From CAZYMI01 sp964648505 (GTDB lineage: Bacteria > Pseudomonadota > Alphaproteobacteria > Micavibrionales > Micavibrionaceae): a DNA stretch of 64,000 bases. The notes under the pieces are model-generated. The model was given only the letters and a program-made list of their open reading frames with translations, did no database searches and had not been told where the DNA came from. Shown one piece after another: positions 42,707-52,012 of the stretch (positions within the stretch are counted from its first letter, which is position 1; each line of letters opens with the position of its first letter). The stretch spans positions 1 through 64,000 of the forward strand of contig CAZYMI010000008.1 of NCBI GenBank assembly GCA_964648505.1, written 5' to 3'. The position numbers and the translations under genes are program-made.

Positions 42707-44923
42707 TTAAAAAAAACTCTGCGGGTCGATATCAATTTTCAAATCAAGTCCTGATGGTATCTTTATATTTTCAAGCCATCTTTGAATTTCTTTTTGCAAA
42801 GGAGCTTGTTTTTCAGCCTGAACCAGAAGTCTGTAACGATATTTGTTACGAATTTTATAAAGCGGCGCTTCAGCCGGGCCAAGGGTACGGAAGCCATCTT
42901 TCATCGGTGCTGTTTTGGCAATCAGCCGTGCAAAATCGAGCGTGCTTCCTTCATGCGCACCTTCAACAATAATACCGGCGAGCCTGCCATAAGGGGGCAT
43001 AGACGCACGATCGCGTTCACCCGCTTCTATTTCAAGAAAACGGTCCCGATCACCCGCTTCAAGCGCCTTAATCACTTTGCTTTCAGGCATAAAGCTTTGT
43101 AAATATACACGACCCGGCCTGTCTTCGCGGCCCGCGCGGCCCGCTACTTGATAAAGCAGTTGAAAGGTACGCTCTGAAGCGCGCAAATCTCCGCCCGATA
43201 ACCCAAGGTCAGCATCAATAACCCCCACCAAAGTAAGCTTTGGAAAATGGTGGCCCTTGGCAATAATCTGTGTGCCTATAATAATATCAACTTTGTGGTT
43301 GCGAATATCATCAAGAACATCACGCAGATGTTTTTGCGTTTCAATGATATCGCTTGTCAGGACACATATCTTTGCATCAGGAAAAAATTCATGCGCTTCT
43401 TCACGAATTCTTTCAACCCCAGGGCCACAGGCAGCAAAGCTTGCTTGTGCCTGGCAATGCGGGCAGGCAAGCGGCTGCGAAATACTATACCCACAATGAT
43501 GACAATGTAGCTTTCCTGTGCGGCGGTGATCAACAAGCCAGCTTGTACAGCGTGGGCAATTCATGCGATGGCCACAATTTCGACATAAGGTTAGCGGCGC
43601 ATAGCCGCGCCGGTTTAAAAACAACAGACATTGTTCACCTTTTTCCAAAGTAGCTGTTATTTCGCGCAACAATGTCGGGGCAATAAATTTCTGACGATCA
43701 GGTTTATCAATCCGCATATCAATTGTGTGTATATCTGGCAACCTTGCGCCGCCATAACGATCGGGCAGTTTTAAATGACGATATTTTCCGGTCCAGGCGT
43801 TCACCATGGTTTCAAGTGAAGGCGTGGCTGAAACCAGAATAATGGGCGCGGATACAAATTTGGCACGCACCACCGCCATATCGCGTGCATGATACATGAC
43901 CCCTTCTTCTTGTTTGTACGCCCCGTCATGTTCTTCATCAACAACAATAACGCCTAAGGCCTGAAATGGTAAAAATAAAGCTGACCTTGCGCCGACAACA
44001 ACTTTTGTTTCTCCTCGTGCAACACCAAGCCACGTCGATTTACGCTGAGAGTCCGATAAATCAGAATGCCACAAGGCGGGCGCACAACCAAAGCGGCTTT
44101 GAAACCGATCCAAAAACGCATTAGATAGTGCAATTTCAGGCAATAAAATAAGAGCCTGTTTTCCGGCTTCAACGGCTTTGGCGACAGCTTCAAAATACAC
44201 TTCAGTTTTACCTGCGCCTGTTACGCCATCGAGTAAAAAAACTTCAAATGCTTTTTTTGTAACACTCTCACACAGCTCAGCAGCAGCACTGGTTTGATGA
44301 TGAGTAAGCTGAACACGCTGGGTATTTAAATCCGGATGTGTACAAGGCGGGGTGCGCACCATATCAACCGCTACAACCAGCCCTGCTTTCACCAGTGTTT
44401 TTAAAACATTTGCGCTTACACCCGCGCGGGCTGATAAATCGCGGGCCCGGTACGTACGCCCATCTTTAAGTATCTCCATTATTTTTTGTCGTGTGGGGGG
44501 AAGAGAAATTGTGCTGGGAACAGAATTTGCAATTTTATATCCGATAACAGGTTTATCAATTTTAAAAAGGCCCGAAGCGGCAAGACCGAGCTTTAAAACA
44601 TTACCCCGAATCGCTAAACTATACTGCGCAACCCAGTCCAAAAATTTCAATTCATTCAAAGGCAAACAAGGTATATCGTGCCGTGCAATAATAAATTTCA
44701 GCTTTGAGAGAGGGGCATCGCCTGTCTGATCATGCCACACAACCCCGTCTATCTGCCTTTTTCCTAAAGGAATCCGAACAAAATCCCCGGACTTTAAATC
44801 CATCCCTTGTGGCACGGCATAATCATATGTTTTATCAACAGGATATGGCACAAGAACGCTCACCCGCCCATCTGCTGCGGTTGGCCGTGGGTTTTTTGGT
44901 TCGTCTTGCAAAAAAAGATCCAT
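42707..44923 (-). CDS. priA: Primosomal protein N' (PriA helicase)
   Basis: A 738-residue superfamily 2 helicase for replication restart. GVTGAGKTEVYFE (about residue 219) is the Walker A motif, VVDEEHDGAYKQEE the DEEH box, and the zinc-binding region shows CRNCGHRMNCPRC, CHHCGYS and CPHCQAQ. The N-terminal DNA-binding domain reads PYPVDKTYDYAVP. Length and motif order are standard. It is divergent from fsa, with about 40 bases between. Confidence 0.96.
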   Translation of the reverse strand: MDLFLQDEPKNPRPTAADGRVSVLVPYPVDKTYDYAVPQGMDLKSGDFVRIPLGKRQIDGVVWHDQTGDAPLSKLKFIIARHDIPCLPLNELKFLDWVAQYSLAIRGNVLKLGLAASGLFKIDKPVIGYKIANSVPSTISLPPTRQKIMEILKDGRTYRARDLSARAGVSANVLKTLVKAGLVVAVDMVRTPPCTHPDLNTQRVQLTHHQTSAAAELCESVTKKAFEVFLLDGVTGAGKTEVYFEAVAKAVEAGKQALILLPEIALSNAFLDRFQSRFGCAPALWHSDLSDSQRKSTWLGVARGETKVVVGARSALFLPFQALGVIVVDEEHDGAYKQEEGVMYHARDMAVVRAKFVSAPIILVSATPSLETMVNAWTGKYRHLKLPDRYGGARLPDIHTIDMRIDKPDRQKFIAPTLLREITATLEKGEQCLLFLNRRGYAPLTLCRNCGHRMNCPRCTSWLVDHRRTGKLHCHHCGYSISQPLACPHCQAQASFAACGPGVERIREEAHEFFPDAKICVLTSDIIETQKHLRDVLDDIRNHKVDIIIGTQIIAKGHHFPKLTLVGVIDADLGLSGGDLRASERTFQLLYQVAGRAGREDRPGRVYLQSFMPESKVIKALEAGDRDRFLEIEAGERDRASMPPYGRLAGIIVEGAHEGSTLDFARLIAKTAPMKDGFRTLGPAEAPLYKIRNKYRYRLLVQAEKQAPLQKEIQRWLENIKIPSGLDLKIDIDPQSFF

Positions 44924-44963
44924 ACCATTAGGGTTAGCACGAAATTAGCCTAAGGAAAAACAC

Positions 44964-45620
44964 ATGAAATTTTTTGTTGATACAGCCGATATTAACGATA
45001 TTCGCGACATGGCCTCCACAGGCTTGCTTGATGGGGTGACCACAAACCCATCTTTGATTATGAAAGCAGGTAAACCGTTTATACCGCTGATCGAGGAAAT
45101 ATGCGCAATCGTCAAAGGTCCGGTATCAGCAGAAGTTGCTGCAACTGATTACGAAACAATGATCCGTGAGGGTAAAAAACTTGCTGCTATCGCCGACAAT
45201 GTTGCTGTTAAAGTGCCTCTCACGCAGGCGGGGCTAAAAGTCTGCAAAGAATTATCCGATGCAGGCACCATGGTGAACGTAACATTATGTTTTTCCGCAG
45301 GCCAAGCCATTCTTGCTGCAAAAGCAGGTGCAAGTTTTATATCGCCTTTTATCGGCAGGCTTGATGATATTTCAACCGATGGCATGGATCTGATTGCTGA
45401 TATTGTACAAATTTACGCGAACTATCCTGATTTTCATACCGAAGTACTGGCTGCTTCCATCCGTCATCCTATGCATATTGTTGAAAGTGCAAGATTAGGC
45501 GCCGACGTGGTCACCTGCCCGCCTGACGTTATCAAAAAACTTTACGCTCACCCGCTTACTGAAAAAGGGCTTGAAGCCTTTGTTGCAGACTGGAAAAAAA
45601 CCGGCCAGACCATTCTTTAA
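44964..45620 (+). CDS. fsa: Fructose-6-phosphate aldolase / transaldolase-like protein
   Basis: A 218-residue short transaldolase. MKFFVDTADINDI opens it as in the FSA/TalC group, TNPSLI is near residue 28, and NVAVKVPLT near residue 85 holds the Schiff-base lysine. Length matches the small FSA-type family rather than full transaldolase. In alphaproteobacteria this gene is regularly found between priA and DUF484/xerC, which is the arrangement here apart from two small inserted genes. Confidence 0.9.
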   Translation: MKFFVDTADINDIRDMASTGLLDGVTTNPSLIMKAGKPFIPLIEEICAIVKGPVSAEVAATDYETMIREGKKLAAIADNVAVKVPLTQAGLKVCKELSDAGTMVNVTLCFSAGQAILAAKAGASFISPFIGRLDDISTDGMDLIADIVQIYANYPDFHTEVLAASIRHPMHIVESARLGADVVTCPPDVIKKLYAHPLTEKGLEAFVADWKKTGQTIL

Positions 45621-45739
45621 AACACCAGCTGCAAGCAAAAAAAGCCGTTAAAAAACACGCTAAAAATTAATTTTTTGAGCATGTTTTAAAATTTTAAGAA
45701 AATATGATTTTTTTCTTGCCATAACAATAAAATTGTCTT

Positions 45740-46111
45740 ATGTCCTATATTATGAACATTAGATCCTTTTTTAAAGCACTGGCGACCCCTTGGAAAATAT
45801 ACGTGGAAAACACGATTTATCCGGGCTATTTGTCACCCCCCAGCGCCGTCATGACCGAACTTAAAAAACAAGGTTACAAATTTGAGATCATACCTCCGGT
45901 GTCTTGCGCGTCTATAGTTTTATTTTCTGTTATAGATCCGGAAGGAATTGAAGTGCGTTTCAGTGGCGCCCCAAACTGGGAACAAAGACTGGAAAAATAT
46001 AAGCAAGATTTTGATGCCGTTTTAAAAACGTTAGAAGAAAATAAAATAGCTGCAACTCCAAAACGCAAAGGCGACGGTCATTATTTTGATTTTATTCCGC
46101 CTCATGGCTAA
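45740..46111 (+). CDS. Small hypothetical protein, first of a paralogous pair
   Basis: A 123-residue protein I cannot assign. It has a short hydrophobic-aromatic start and a core LKKQGYKFEIIPPV ... IDPEGIEVRF, then a lysine-rich helix. The same order of elements occurs in the next gene, so the two are diverged duplicates. The start is uncertain because no ribosome site precedes it; ATG four codons later is an alternative. It lies inside the otherwise conserved fsa-DUF484 interval. Confidence 0.6.
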   Translation: MSYIMNIRSFFKALATPWKIYVENTIYPGYLSPPSAVMTELKKQGYKFEIIPPVSCASIVLFSVIDPEGIEVRFSGAPNWEQRLEKYKQDFDAVLKTLEENKIAATPKRKGDGHYFDFIPPHG

Positions 46112-46138
46112 CGCCATAATTTTTAAAGAAAGATCCTA

Positions 46139-46483
46139 ATGTTAAGCAGTTTAAGCTTAGGCCATAAAGTAAGACACACCTTTAATTGCGCTCGACTTTC
46201 ATTAAATACTTTTTTCCTGGATCAGATTGCATCAAACCCAGGACCACTCATTCGCAAGGCCTTGGAAGATCAAGGTTATCACTTCAAAATGGTAACTCTT
46301 GTCACCCCTTCAACCCATAAGGTTCTTACCTCTTATTGGCAAATTACCAATCCTCAGGGTCAGATCATTCCTACATTTGCGCATAATAATCCTTTATGGA
46401 ACGCGTATAAATTAGACTATCTTGCCGCAAAAGCTGTGCTAAAATCTGAAGATGGACAAAAACCAACCCCCCGCAACCGCTAA
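46139..46483 (+). CDS. Small hypothetical protein, second of a paralogous pair
   Basis: A 114-residue protein of unknown role. LEDQGYHFKMVTLVTP followed by ITNPQGQIIPTF and WNAYKLDYLAAKAVLK parallels its neighbour upstream position by position. AAAGA precedes the start at a fair distance. Its 3' end overlaps the DUF484 gene by about 30 bases in another frame. Confidence 0.65.
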   Translation: MLSSLSLGHKVRHTFNCARLSLNTFFLDQIASNPGPLIRKALEDQGYHFKMVTLVTPSTHKVLTSYWQITNPQGQIIPTFAHNNPLWNAYKLDYLAAKAVLKSEDGQKPTPRNR

Positions 46484-47153
46484 ACTGACCGATCAGGATA
46501 TTCTGGCTTTTTTAAAAGATGATCCAGATTTTTTGAACCGGCATCCTCAGACCCTTGAAGCATTACTACCTGCTAAAACAGGGCCAGATAGAGGGGTCGT
46601 TAATTTTCAATCTTATCTGGTTGAACGCTTGCGGGCAGATAAAGCACAAGCCCTAGAGACGACCCGTGCCATTGTTGAAACCGCGCGCACCAACATGAAT
46701 AATCAAGGACGCATGCATCGCGCGGTCTTACGGCTGCTGGAAGCGGAAACACTGCCGCACTTTATTGATATTCTAACGCAAGACCTAACCGTAAATTTAG
46801 ATGTTGATATCACCGTTCTGGTTGTTGAAGCCGATAGCAACCGTATTCCAAACCTGACCCTTAACGGCATTCGCCTTGTGCCTGAAGGCACCATTGCCAA
46901 ATGGATGGAAGGTAAATCTGTTTTACTGCAATCGGATATTTCAGGCATAGAAGCTATTTATGGTGGTGGGGCAACGCTTGTGGGTTCGCAGGCTTTGGCA
47001 CGTGTGGATATATCACTTGATACGCCACCAGCCTTGATTGCCTTTGGATCGCGTGATCCCAAAGCTTTTGAAGCTGGGCAAGGTACCGAACTGATTGTTT
47101 TTCTGGCCCGTGTTGTCGAACGCTTGTTCCGGCGGTGGCTTGGCCCCGCATGA
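46452..47153 (+). CDS. DUF484-family GAF-like protein
   Basis: A 233-residue cytosolic protein. The N-terminal DILAFLKDDPDFLNRHPQ is the family signature, and residues 80-230 fit a GAF-like fold. Function is unknown, but the gene almost always sits just before xerC. Here its stop overlaps the xerC start by four bases. Confidence 0.9.
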   Translation: MDKNQPPATAKLTDQDILAFLKDDPDFLNRHPQTLEALLPAKTGPDRGVVNFQSYLVERLRADKAQALETTRAIVETARTNMNNQGRMHRAVLRLLEAETLPHFIDILTQDLTVNLDVDITVLVVEADSNRIPNLTLNGIRLVPEGTIAKWMEGKSVLLQSDISGIEAIYGGGATLVGSQALARVDISLDTPPALIAFGSRDPKAFEAGQGTELIVFLARVVERLFRRWLGPA

Positions 47154-48079
47154 GCGCGCCTTTACCCATTGCGCCTGACCTTGCTGACCAGCTTATTCGT
47201 TGGGAAAAGTGGCTCAGGGTAGAGAAAAATCTTTCGCGCCATACATTGCGCGCTTACCAAAGTGATGTGCAGAATTTTCTCGTTTTTTTATCCTCCCATC
47301 AAGGTCAGGCGCTTTCGCTTGATACGCTTTCTTCTGCCGCACTTTCTGATTTTCGCTCCTGGATCTCAAAACGTGCCCTATCGGGTGCAATCGCTGCCTC
47401 GCGTGCACGAAACTTGTCAGGTGTGCAGAATTTTCTGCGGTATCTAGACCGTCAGGGCATCGTTCATAATCCGTATATACAATCTATTCGCAGGCCCAAG
47501 CTGCCGCGTAAATTACCGCGCCCATTGCCAGAAGATCAAGCTTTGTCTCTGGCCCGCTATGAGGGTGAAAAAGATTGGGTTTCTTTGCGCGATCGCGCTT
47601 TATTTGCACTACTTTATGGTTGCGGGTTACGTATTGAAGAAGCTTTGACGCTTTGCTTGAAAGATGTGCCCTCGCATGATGTTCTGCGCGTCACCGGCAA
47701 AGGACGCAAGCAGCGAGAAGTCCCTATTTTACCAGAAATAAAAGCAGCCCTTGATGCTTATTTAAAAGCTTGCCCTTTTCACACCCATGATGATTCTTTT
47801 GTTTTTTTAGGGATACAGGGGAAAAAACTCAACCAAGGCATGGCGCAAAAAGCAATGCGCGCTTTACGGGCAACCCTTGGCCTTCAAGGCAACGCTACGC
47901 CGCACGCCTTGCGTCATAGCTTTGCAACGCATCTTCTATCAAATGGGGCCAATTTGCGAGAAATTCAAGATTTATTGGGTCATGCATCCTTATCAACAAC
48001 CCAACGTTACACAGATGTAACCACAGATGAACTAATGGCGGCGTATAACAAAGCGCACCCAAGACAAATAAAACCCTAA
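47150..48079 (+). CDS. xerC: Tyrosine recombinase XerC
   Basis: A 309-residue recombinase starting at MSAPLPI. The N-terminal SAM-like domain includes KNLSRHTLRAYQSD; catalytic residues are the arginine of YGCGLRIEEA, the HALRHSFATH box, the GHASLSTTQ histidine and the tyrosine of RYTDV. With XerD it resolves chromosome dimers at dif. Its stop codon overlaps that of the convergent gene downstream. The DUF484 context makes XerC the better call than a phage integrase. Confidence 0.93.
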   Translation: MSAPLPIAPDLADQLIRWEKWLRVEKNLSRHTLRAYQSDVQNFLVFLSSHQGQALSLDTLSSAALSDFRSWISKRALSGAIAASRARNLSGVQNFLRYLDRQGIVHNPYIQSIRRPKLPRKLPRPLPEDQALSLARYEGEKDWVSLRDRALFALLYGCGLRIEEALTLCLKDVPSHDVLRVTGKGRKQREVPILPEIKAALDAYLKACPFHTHDDSFVFLGIQGKKLNQGMAQKAMRALRATLGLQGNATPHALRHSFATHLLSNGANLREIQDLLGHASLSTTQRYTDVTTDELMAAYNKAHPRQIKP

Positions 48080-49068
48080 TGCACCCTTCGGGGTACGCGA
48101 TAAAGTCTGGGCGTATTCAGCTTGGCAATCATTCTTTTATATGTGTTCTGCAATTCAAAGATAGCATCTTTTGTTTCAAGGCTCTGGCCTGAAACTTCAC
48201 GATACAAAAAACCAATATAACCACCAAGGGATTGTCTTTGCCATGCTTTGGGCCGCCCGCTATTGCCCGCCTTATTTAAAGGCGCAGGCTCTGCGCGCGG
48301 AACGAAAACATCTGCGTCACAATTTTGTAAATTCATGCGATCATAAAAAGCGACAGCTGTATCGCGACCTTCTAGACAAATGGCAGAAGCAAATATCTGG
48401 CCCTGAGGATCAAGTATATTTACAATCGCATTTTTGCGCCCAAAACGATCGACTTGTTTGATAGAACGTGATATTAAATGCGCGGCTTCCCCTCTCTCAA
48501 GGCCTTGCACAAGCGGATAGGCGGCATGCTCAATTAAAGATAATTTATCTGATGGATTGGGCACAGCTTTCAAAAGACGCTGCATCGTCATATGACCTTG
48601 ATATCTATCGCCTGTTGAAAAAATGGCCTGAAGTATTTTAGCCGCAACATCTGGATTTTTTGCAATATTTTCGTTTGAATAATAAAACGCGCTTGCTCTC
48701 AGAAAATCACGCACTTCATTTTTACGCGCAGAATTTTTTGCCATTATACTGAGGATTTCAATGGCTGATTCATCATAACCTGCCTCAAAAGCACGCATAG
48801 CCAGATCATAAGAATCTTTGGTCAAATAAAAATTTTGTGGAGCCTGCCTAAAAGCTTCGGTTAGAATGATTTTGCTTTTGGGCAAACCCCATCCCTCAAC
48901 AGTCAGGGTAGAACGATCACGTTCTTCATAAACATAGCTTGGCCAATCGTAAATAAACGGGCGGCTGATGGCTAAATGCGCCGCGCTAAAAAGTCGGCTC
49001 AATGTTTGTCCAAAGCTCGAAAGACTTTGGGGCATTTGCACAGCCTGTGTATGGGAGGTAATTGACAT
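48076..49068 (-). CDS. Hypothetical protein (330 residues)
   Basis: I do not recognise this protein. It seems soluble, with helical stretches between about residues 70 and 210 whose spacing (DSYDLAMRAFEAG, EIRDFL-like segments) resembles repeat-type helical scaffolds such as TPR or SEL1, but without clear consensus. The C terminus is basic (YRVPRRVH). It may be co-transcribed with the pilin-like gene upstream, though the spacer has an AT-rich dyad that could be a promoter element. Confidence 0.6.
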   Translation of the reverse strand: MSITSHTQAVQMPQSLSSFGQTLSRLFSAAHLAISRPFIYDWPSYVYEERDRSTLTVEGWGLPKSKIILTEAFRQAPQNFYLTKDSYDLAMRAFEAGYDESAIEILSIMAKNSARKNEVRDFLRASAFYYSNENIAKNPDVAAKILQAIFSTGDRYQGHMTMQRLLKAVPNPSDKLSLIEHAAYPLVQGLERGEAAHLISRSIKQVDRFGRKNAIVNILDPQGQIFASAICLEGRDTAVAFYDRMNLQNCDADVFVPRAEPAPLNKAGNSGRPKAWQRQSLGGYIGFLYREVSGQSLETKDAIFELQNTYKRMIAKLNTPRLYRVPRRVH

Positions 49069-49114
49069 GCGCTTCTCCGGTGGCCATTAGTGTAGCAAAA
49101 ATAAACGCAATATG

Positions 49115-49132
49115 TCAAATTAAATAATTTGA
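49115..49132. repeat. AT-rich inverted repeat
   Basis: Eight-base arms TCAAATTA / TAATTTGA around two As, directly behind the pilin-like gene. No T-run follows; it could be an operator for the downstream gene or a weak hairpin. Confidence 0.3.
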
Positions 49133-49134
49133 AA

Positions 49135-49776
49135 CTAGTTTTTTTGTAACACAGCATAAAATGTGTGTGCCCCGTAATCATCTTTAACGCACAACATATC
49201 GACACCAACGCACGAAGAACATGTCAAAGGTGTGATACTTAAAGGATCAATAAATAGGCCAAAAGTACTATTCCCAGCTTCAATTGTCGGGATCACATCT
49301 GATCCTGTTAATTTTAAATTCAGTTTTTTGCAAATTTCAGGATGAATTTCTAGAAAGATCATCATCAACTCAGGCTCAAATGTGCCAATATCATTGATGG
49401 TGTTATTGATAAAATATATCCCTGCAGTGGGGCTCGCATTTTTTGCAAGCAGTTCATCCCATATTTTAAGAACGGGCAAAGCGCCCCCTCCAGGATGAAA
49501 AACTTTTTTGTCAAACGGGGCGGTTTCAAAGCTAGCTTCACCGGGTTTGGTAAAATCAAGCTGTGCACTTGTATTACCATCAAAAACCATTTGCTGAACA
49601 ACCGCTTGTGCATTGCGCACATAATCAAGAACGCCTGATGCGGCAAGCGTTGCCTTATCATCAGACCCAAAAGTGCCTCCAACACGGCCACTTGATGTCA
49701 CAGCAAAGCTTAAAGCTGCCAGCAGAGCGACAGCAATCAAGATGATCCATAAAACCGATCCGCGTGCGTTGTTCAT
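49135..49776 (-). CDS. Membrane-anchored hypothetical protein, pilin-like N terminus
   Basis: A protein of 213 residues starting at MNNARGS. A single hydrophobic helix (about residues 8-26) is followed by an extracytoplasmic domain with a CSSC pair near residue 185, the general shape of a pseudopilin or anchored surface protein. There is no clear GFxxxE prepilin site, so the pilin comparison is weak. It starts eight bases after the lpd stop and is probably co-transcribed with it. Confidence 0.6.
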   Translation of the reverse strand: MNNARGSVLWIILIAVALLAALSFAVTSSGRVGGTFGSDDKATLAASGVLDYVRNAQAVVQQMVFDGNTSAQLDFTKPGEASFETAPFDKKVFHPGGGALPVLKIWDELLAKNASPTAGIYFINNTINDIGTFEPELMMIFLEIHPEICKKLNLKLTGSDVIPTIEAGNSTFGLFIDPLSITPLTCSSCVGVDMLCVKDDYGAHTFYAVLQKN

Positions 49777-49783
49777 AAATCCA

Positions 49784-51178
49784 TTATATATGAATTGGCC
49801 GACCAGCAACAGCTAAGGCCGCTTCTTTAACTGTTTCATTTAAAGTTGGGTGCGCATGGCAGGTGCGTGCCAAATCTTCTGCCGATCCGCCATATTCCAT
49901 GACCAGACACGCTTCATGAATAAGTGTACCCGCTTCCGGGCCTAAAATATGTGCACCAAGAAGCTTATCAGTTGTGGCTTCTGCTAAAATTTTAACAAAA
50001 CCTTCTGTTGCCCCCATAGCGCGGGCACGGCCATTGGCCATGAAGGGGAATTTACCAACTTTATAAGCCACGCCTTCAGCTTTTAATTGTTCTTCAGTTT
50101 TACCAACGCTTGCAATTTCCGGCCAGGTATAAACAACGCCAGGCACTAAATTATAATCCAGATGCCCGCTTTGGCCTGAAAGCATTTCAGCTAACACAAC
50201 GCCTTCTTCTTCGGCCTTGTGGGCCAGCATAGGCCCTGCAATCACATCGCCAATAGCATAAATACCAGGGATATTGGATTGAAAATGATGATCCACTATA
50301 ACGCGGCCGCGTTCATCTGTTTGAACACCTGCTTTATCAAGCCCCAGCGAACCCGTATAGGCCTTGCGCCCAACAGCCACAAGAACAATATCGGCTTTTA
50401 ATGTTTCTGCTTTTCCACCAGCAGCAGGCTCAACAGAAAGTGTGACACCTTTATTGTCTGCCACGCAGCTTGTAACTTTTGAAGATAATTTAAAGGTCAT
50501 GCCTTGCTTGGTCAAAATTTTCTGCATGTCTTTAGCCGCATCTGTATCCATACCCGGTAAAATCCGGTCAAGATATTCAACAATCGTGACTTCTGCGCCC
50601 AGACGCTTCCATACGCACCCCATTTCAAGACCGATCACGCCGCCACCAATAACAACAAGGGTTTTAGGCACTGATGAAAGTTCGAGCGCACCCGTTGATG
50701 ACACAATCTTTTTTTCATCAATGGTAATGCCGGGCAAGCTGGATACATCTGATCCGGTTGCAATGACAATATGCTTTGCCGTGTATATTTTATCTGCAAT
50801 CTGAAGCTGGCCGGGCTGGATAAATGATGCTTCGCCTTTCAGCCATTCTACTTTATTTTTGCGGAATAAAAATTCAATGCCTTTTGTGTTGGCATCAACC
50901 ACGCTGGTTTTATGCGCCATCATTGCTTTCAGATCGAGCGACATTTTATCAATCTTAACGCCCATGGCTGCAAAAGAATGCTGCGCTTCATAATATTTTT
51001 CAGACGCCTGAAGCAATGCCTTTGATGGTATGCAGCCAATATTCAAACACGTACCGCCAAGTGTGTCGCGCTTTTCAACACACGCCACTTTCATGCCCAG
51101 CTGAGCCGCCCGTATCGCACACACATAGCCGCCCGGGCCTGCCCCAATTACGATGAGATCAAAATTTGTATCTGACAT
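49784..51178 (-). CDS. lpdA: Dihydrolipoamide dehydrogenase
   Basis: A 464-residue FAD enzyme. IGAGPGG (residues 11-17) binds FAD, GGTCLNIGC has redox cysteines 44 and 49, VVIGGGVIGLEMG binds NAD, and CHAHPTLNE near the C terminus carries the catalytic His-Glu pair of the partner subunit. It is the E3 component of pyruvate or 2-oxoglutarate dehydrogenase. The E1/E2 genes are not in the window. Confidence 0.95.
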   Translation of the reverse strand: MSDTNFDLIVIGAGPGGYVCAIRAAQLGMKVACVEKRDTLGGTCLNIGCIPSKALLQASEKYYEAQHSFAAMGVKIDKMSLDLKAMMAHKTSVVDANTKGIEFLFRKNKVEWLKGEASFIQPGQLQIADKIYTAKHIVIATGSDVSSLPGITIDEKKIVSSTGALELSSVPKTLVVIGGGVIGLEMGCVWKRLGAEVTIVEYLDRILPGMDTDAAKDMQKILTKQGMTFKLSSKVTSCVADNKGVTLSVEPAAGGKAETLKADIVLVAVGRKAYTGSLGLDKAGVQTDERGRVIVDHHFQSNIPGIYAIGDVIAGPMLAHKAEEEGVVLAEMLSGQSGHLDYNLVPGVVYTWPEIASVGKTEEQLKAEGVAYKVGKFPFMANGRARAMGATEGFVKILAEATTDKLLGAHILGPEAGTLIHEACLVMEYGGSAEDLARTCHAHPTLNETVKEAALAVAGRPIHI

Positions 51179-51295
51179 TGAAAACCTTACGGGTTACTTT
51201 ACGGGTTGAAAAGAAAAACAGGCTTTGTGTAGGCTAAAAACCTGCCCTTTAAACCTGCATGGAATCCCTCAAAAAGCAAGGGTCTGGCTTAAATC

Positions 51296-51325
51296 TTGAC
51301 TGTATTATGAATAATATTGTATAAA
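51296..51325 (+). promoter_or_regulatory. Sigma-70-type promoter, possibly leaderless
   Basis: TTGACT and TATAAA are separated by 18 bases. The -10 ends only five bases before the ATG of the next gene, so transcription would begin at or next to the start codon. No Shine-Dalgarno sequence is present. Confidence 0.6.
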
Positions 51326-51330
51326 CGGGC

Positions 51331-51999
51331 ATGATCACGAGCACAAATATTCAAGACCTCAAAAATCCCTTTGTTGATTTTGTGAGTATTCCAGACTTTC
51401 TGTCCCCTGACAGCAAGGATTTTTTACGTGAAGCCACCAAAGGCCGGCTGCCCGAGCTTTACAGATATATCGAATTCGAAGAGGGCGCTTTAAAAAGTCT
51501 GTTCAATATTTTAGTGAAAAAAGAACATGATAAAATTAGTTATGACTGCGTTGACTTGCCGCGCAATGATGTTCTCGATCTCGAAGCACATGACGTTGCG
51601 CGTTATAACAAATTTGTACGCGAAGCCTTTACAAGCTGTATTCAAATTAGAGAAGCCCTTCAAACATCTCATGTCGAATGTGATTTGTTAATTACACAGC
51701 CCACCAGCTATGACTGGCATATAGATGGCGAAAAAAATGCCGATGATTATGTTGGCACAGAAGCTATAATTGGGCGCCCTGCTATTTTTATCCCGCAAAC
51801 ATCTCCTTTTGCAAGCGCTATGAATGGCCAGAAGGTAAAGCGTAACCATGCAGATTTTTTCCGCTCTGCCGCTGAAGGCGCATTATCCATGTGGCGCGGA
51901 GGACATCAGGAAAATCCTTTGATCCATTCAAGCCCGCCTGAATGGGTTGACCCAAATTATCGTCTGCTGTTAAGCGTACGCGCCTACCATCTGCGCTAA
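51331..51999 (+). CDS. Possible 2-oxoglutarate/Fe(II)-dependent oxygenase-like protein
   Basis: A 222-residue protein without a firm family call. YDWHIDG near residue 130 gives an HxD and LIHSSPPEW near residue 190 the distal histidine, followed by RLLLSVRAY with an arginine that could bind 2-oxoglutarate; this order and spacing match the facial triad of 2OG oxygenases. The start coincides with the predicted transcription start. It converges with icd, with 13 bases between. Confidence 0.55.
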   Translation: MITSTNIQDLKNPFVDFVSIPDFLSPDSKDFLREATKGRLPELYRYIEFEEGALKSLFNILVKKEHDKISYDCVDLPRNDVLDLEAHDVARYNKFVREAFTSCIQIREALQTSHVECDLLITQPTSYDWHIDGEKNADDYVGTEAIIGRPAIFIPQTSPFASAMNGQKVKRNHADFFRSAAEGALSMWRGGHQENPLIHSSPPEWVDPNYRLLLSVRAYHLR

Positions 52000-52012
52000 T
52001 ATGCGCGCATCA

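Noticed and set aside
45650..45690. Intrinsic terminator after fsa
   Set aside because: The AAAAATTAATTTTT stretch can fold, but the stem is purely AT and too weak to call.
47150..48079. Phage integrase marking a prophage end
   Set aside because: DUF484 is directly upstream and overlapping, the standard xerC context, and phage genes begin 8 kb away.
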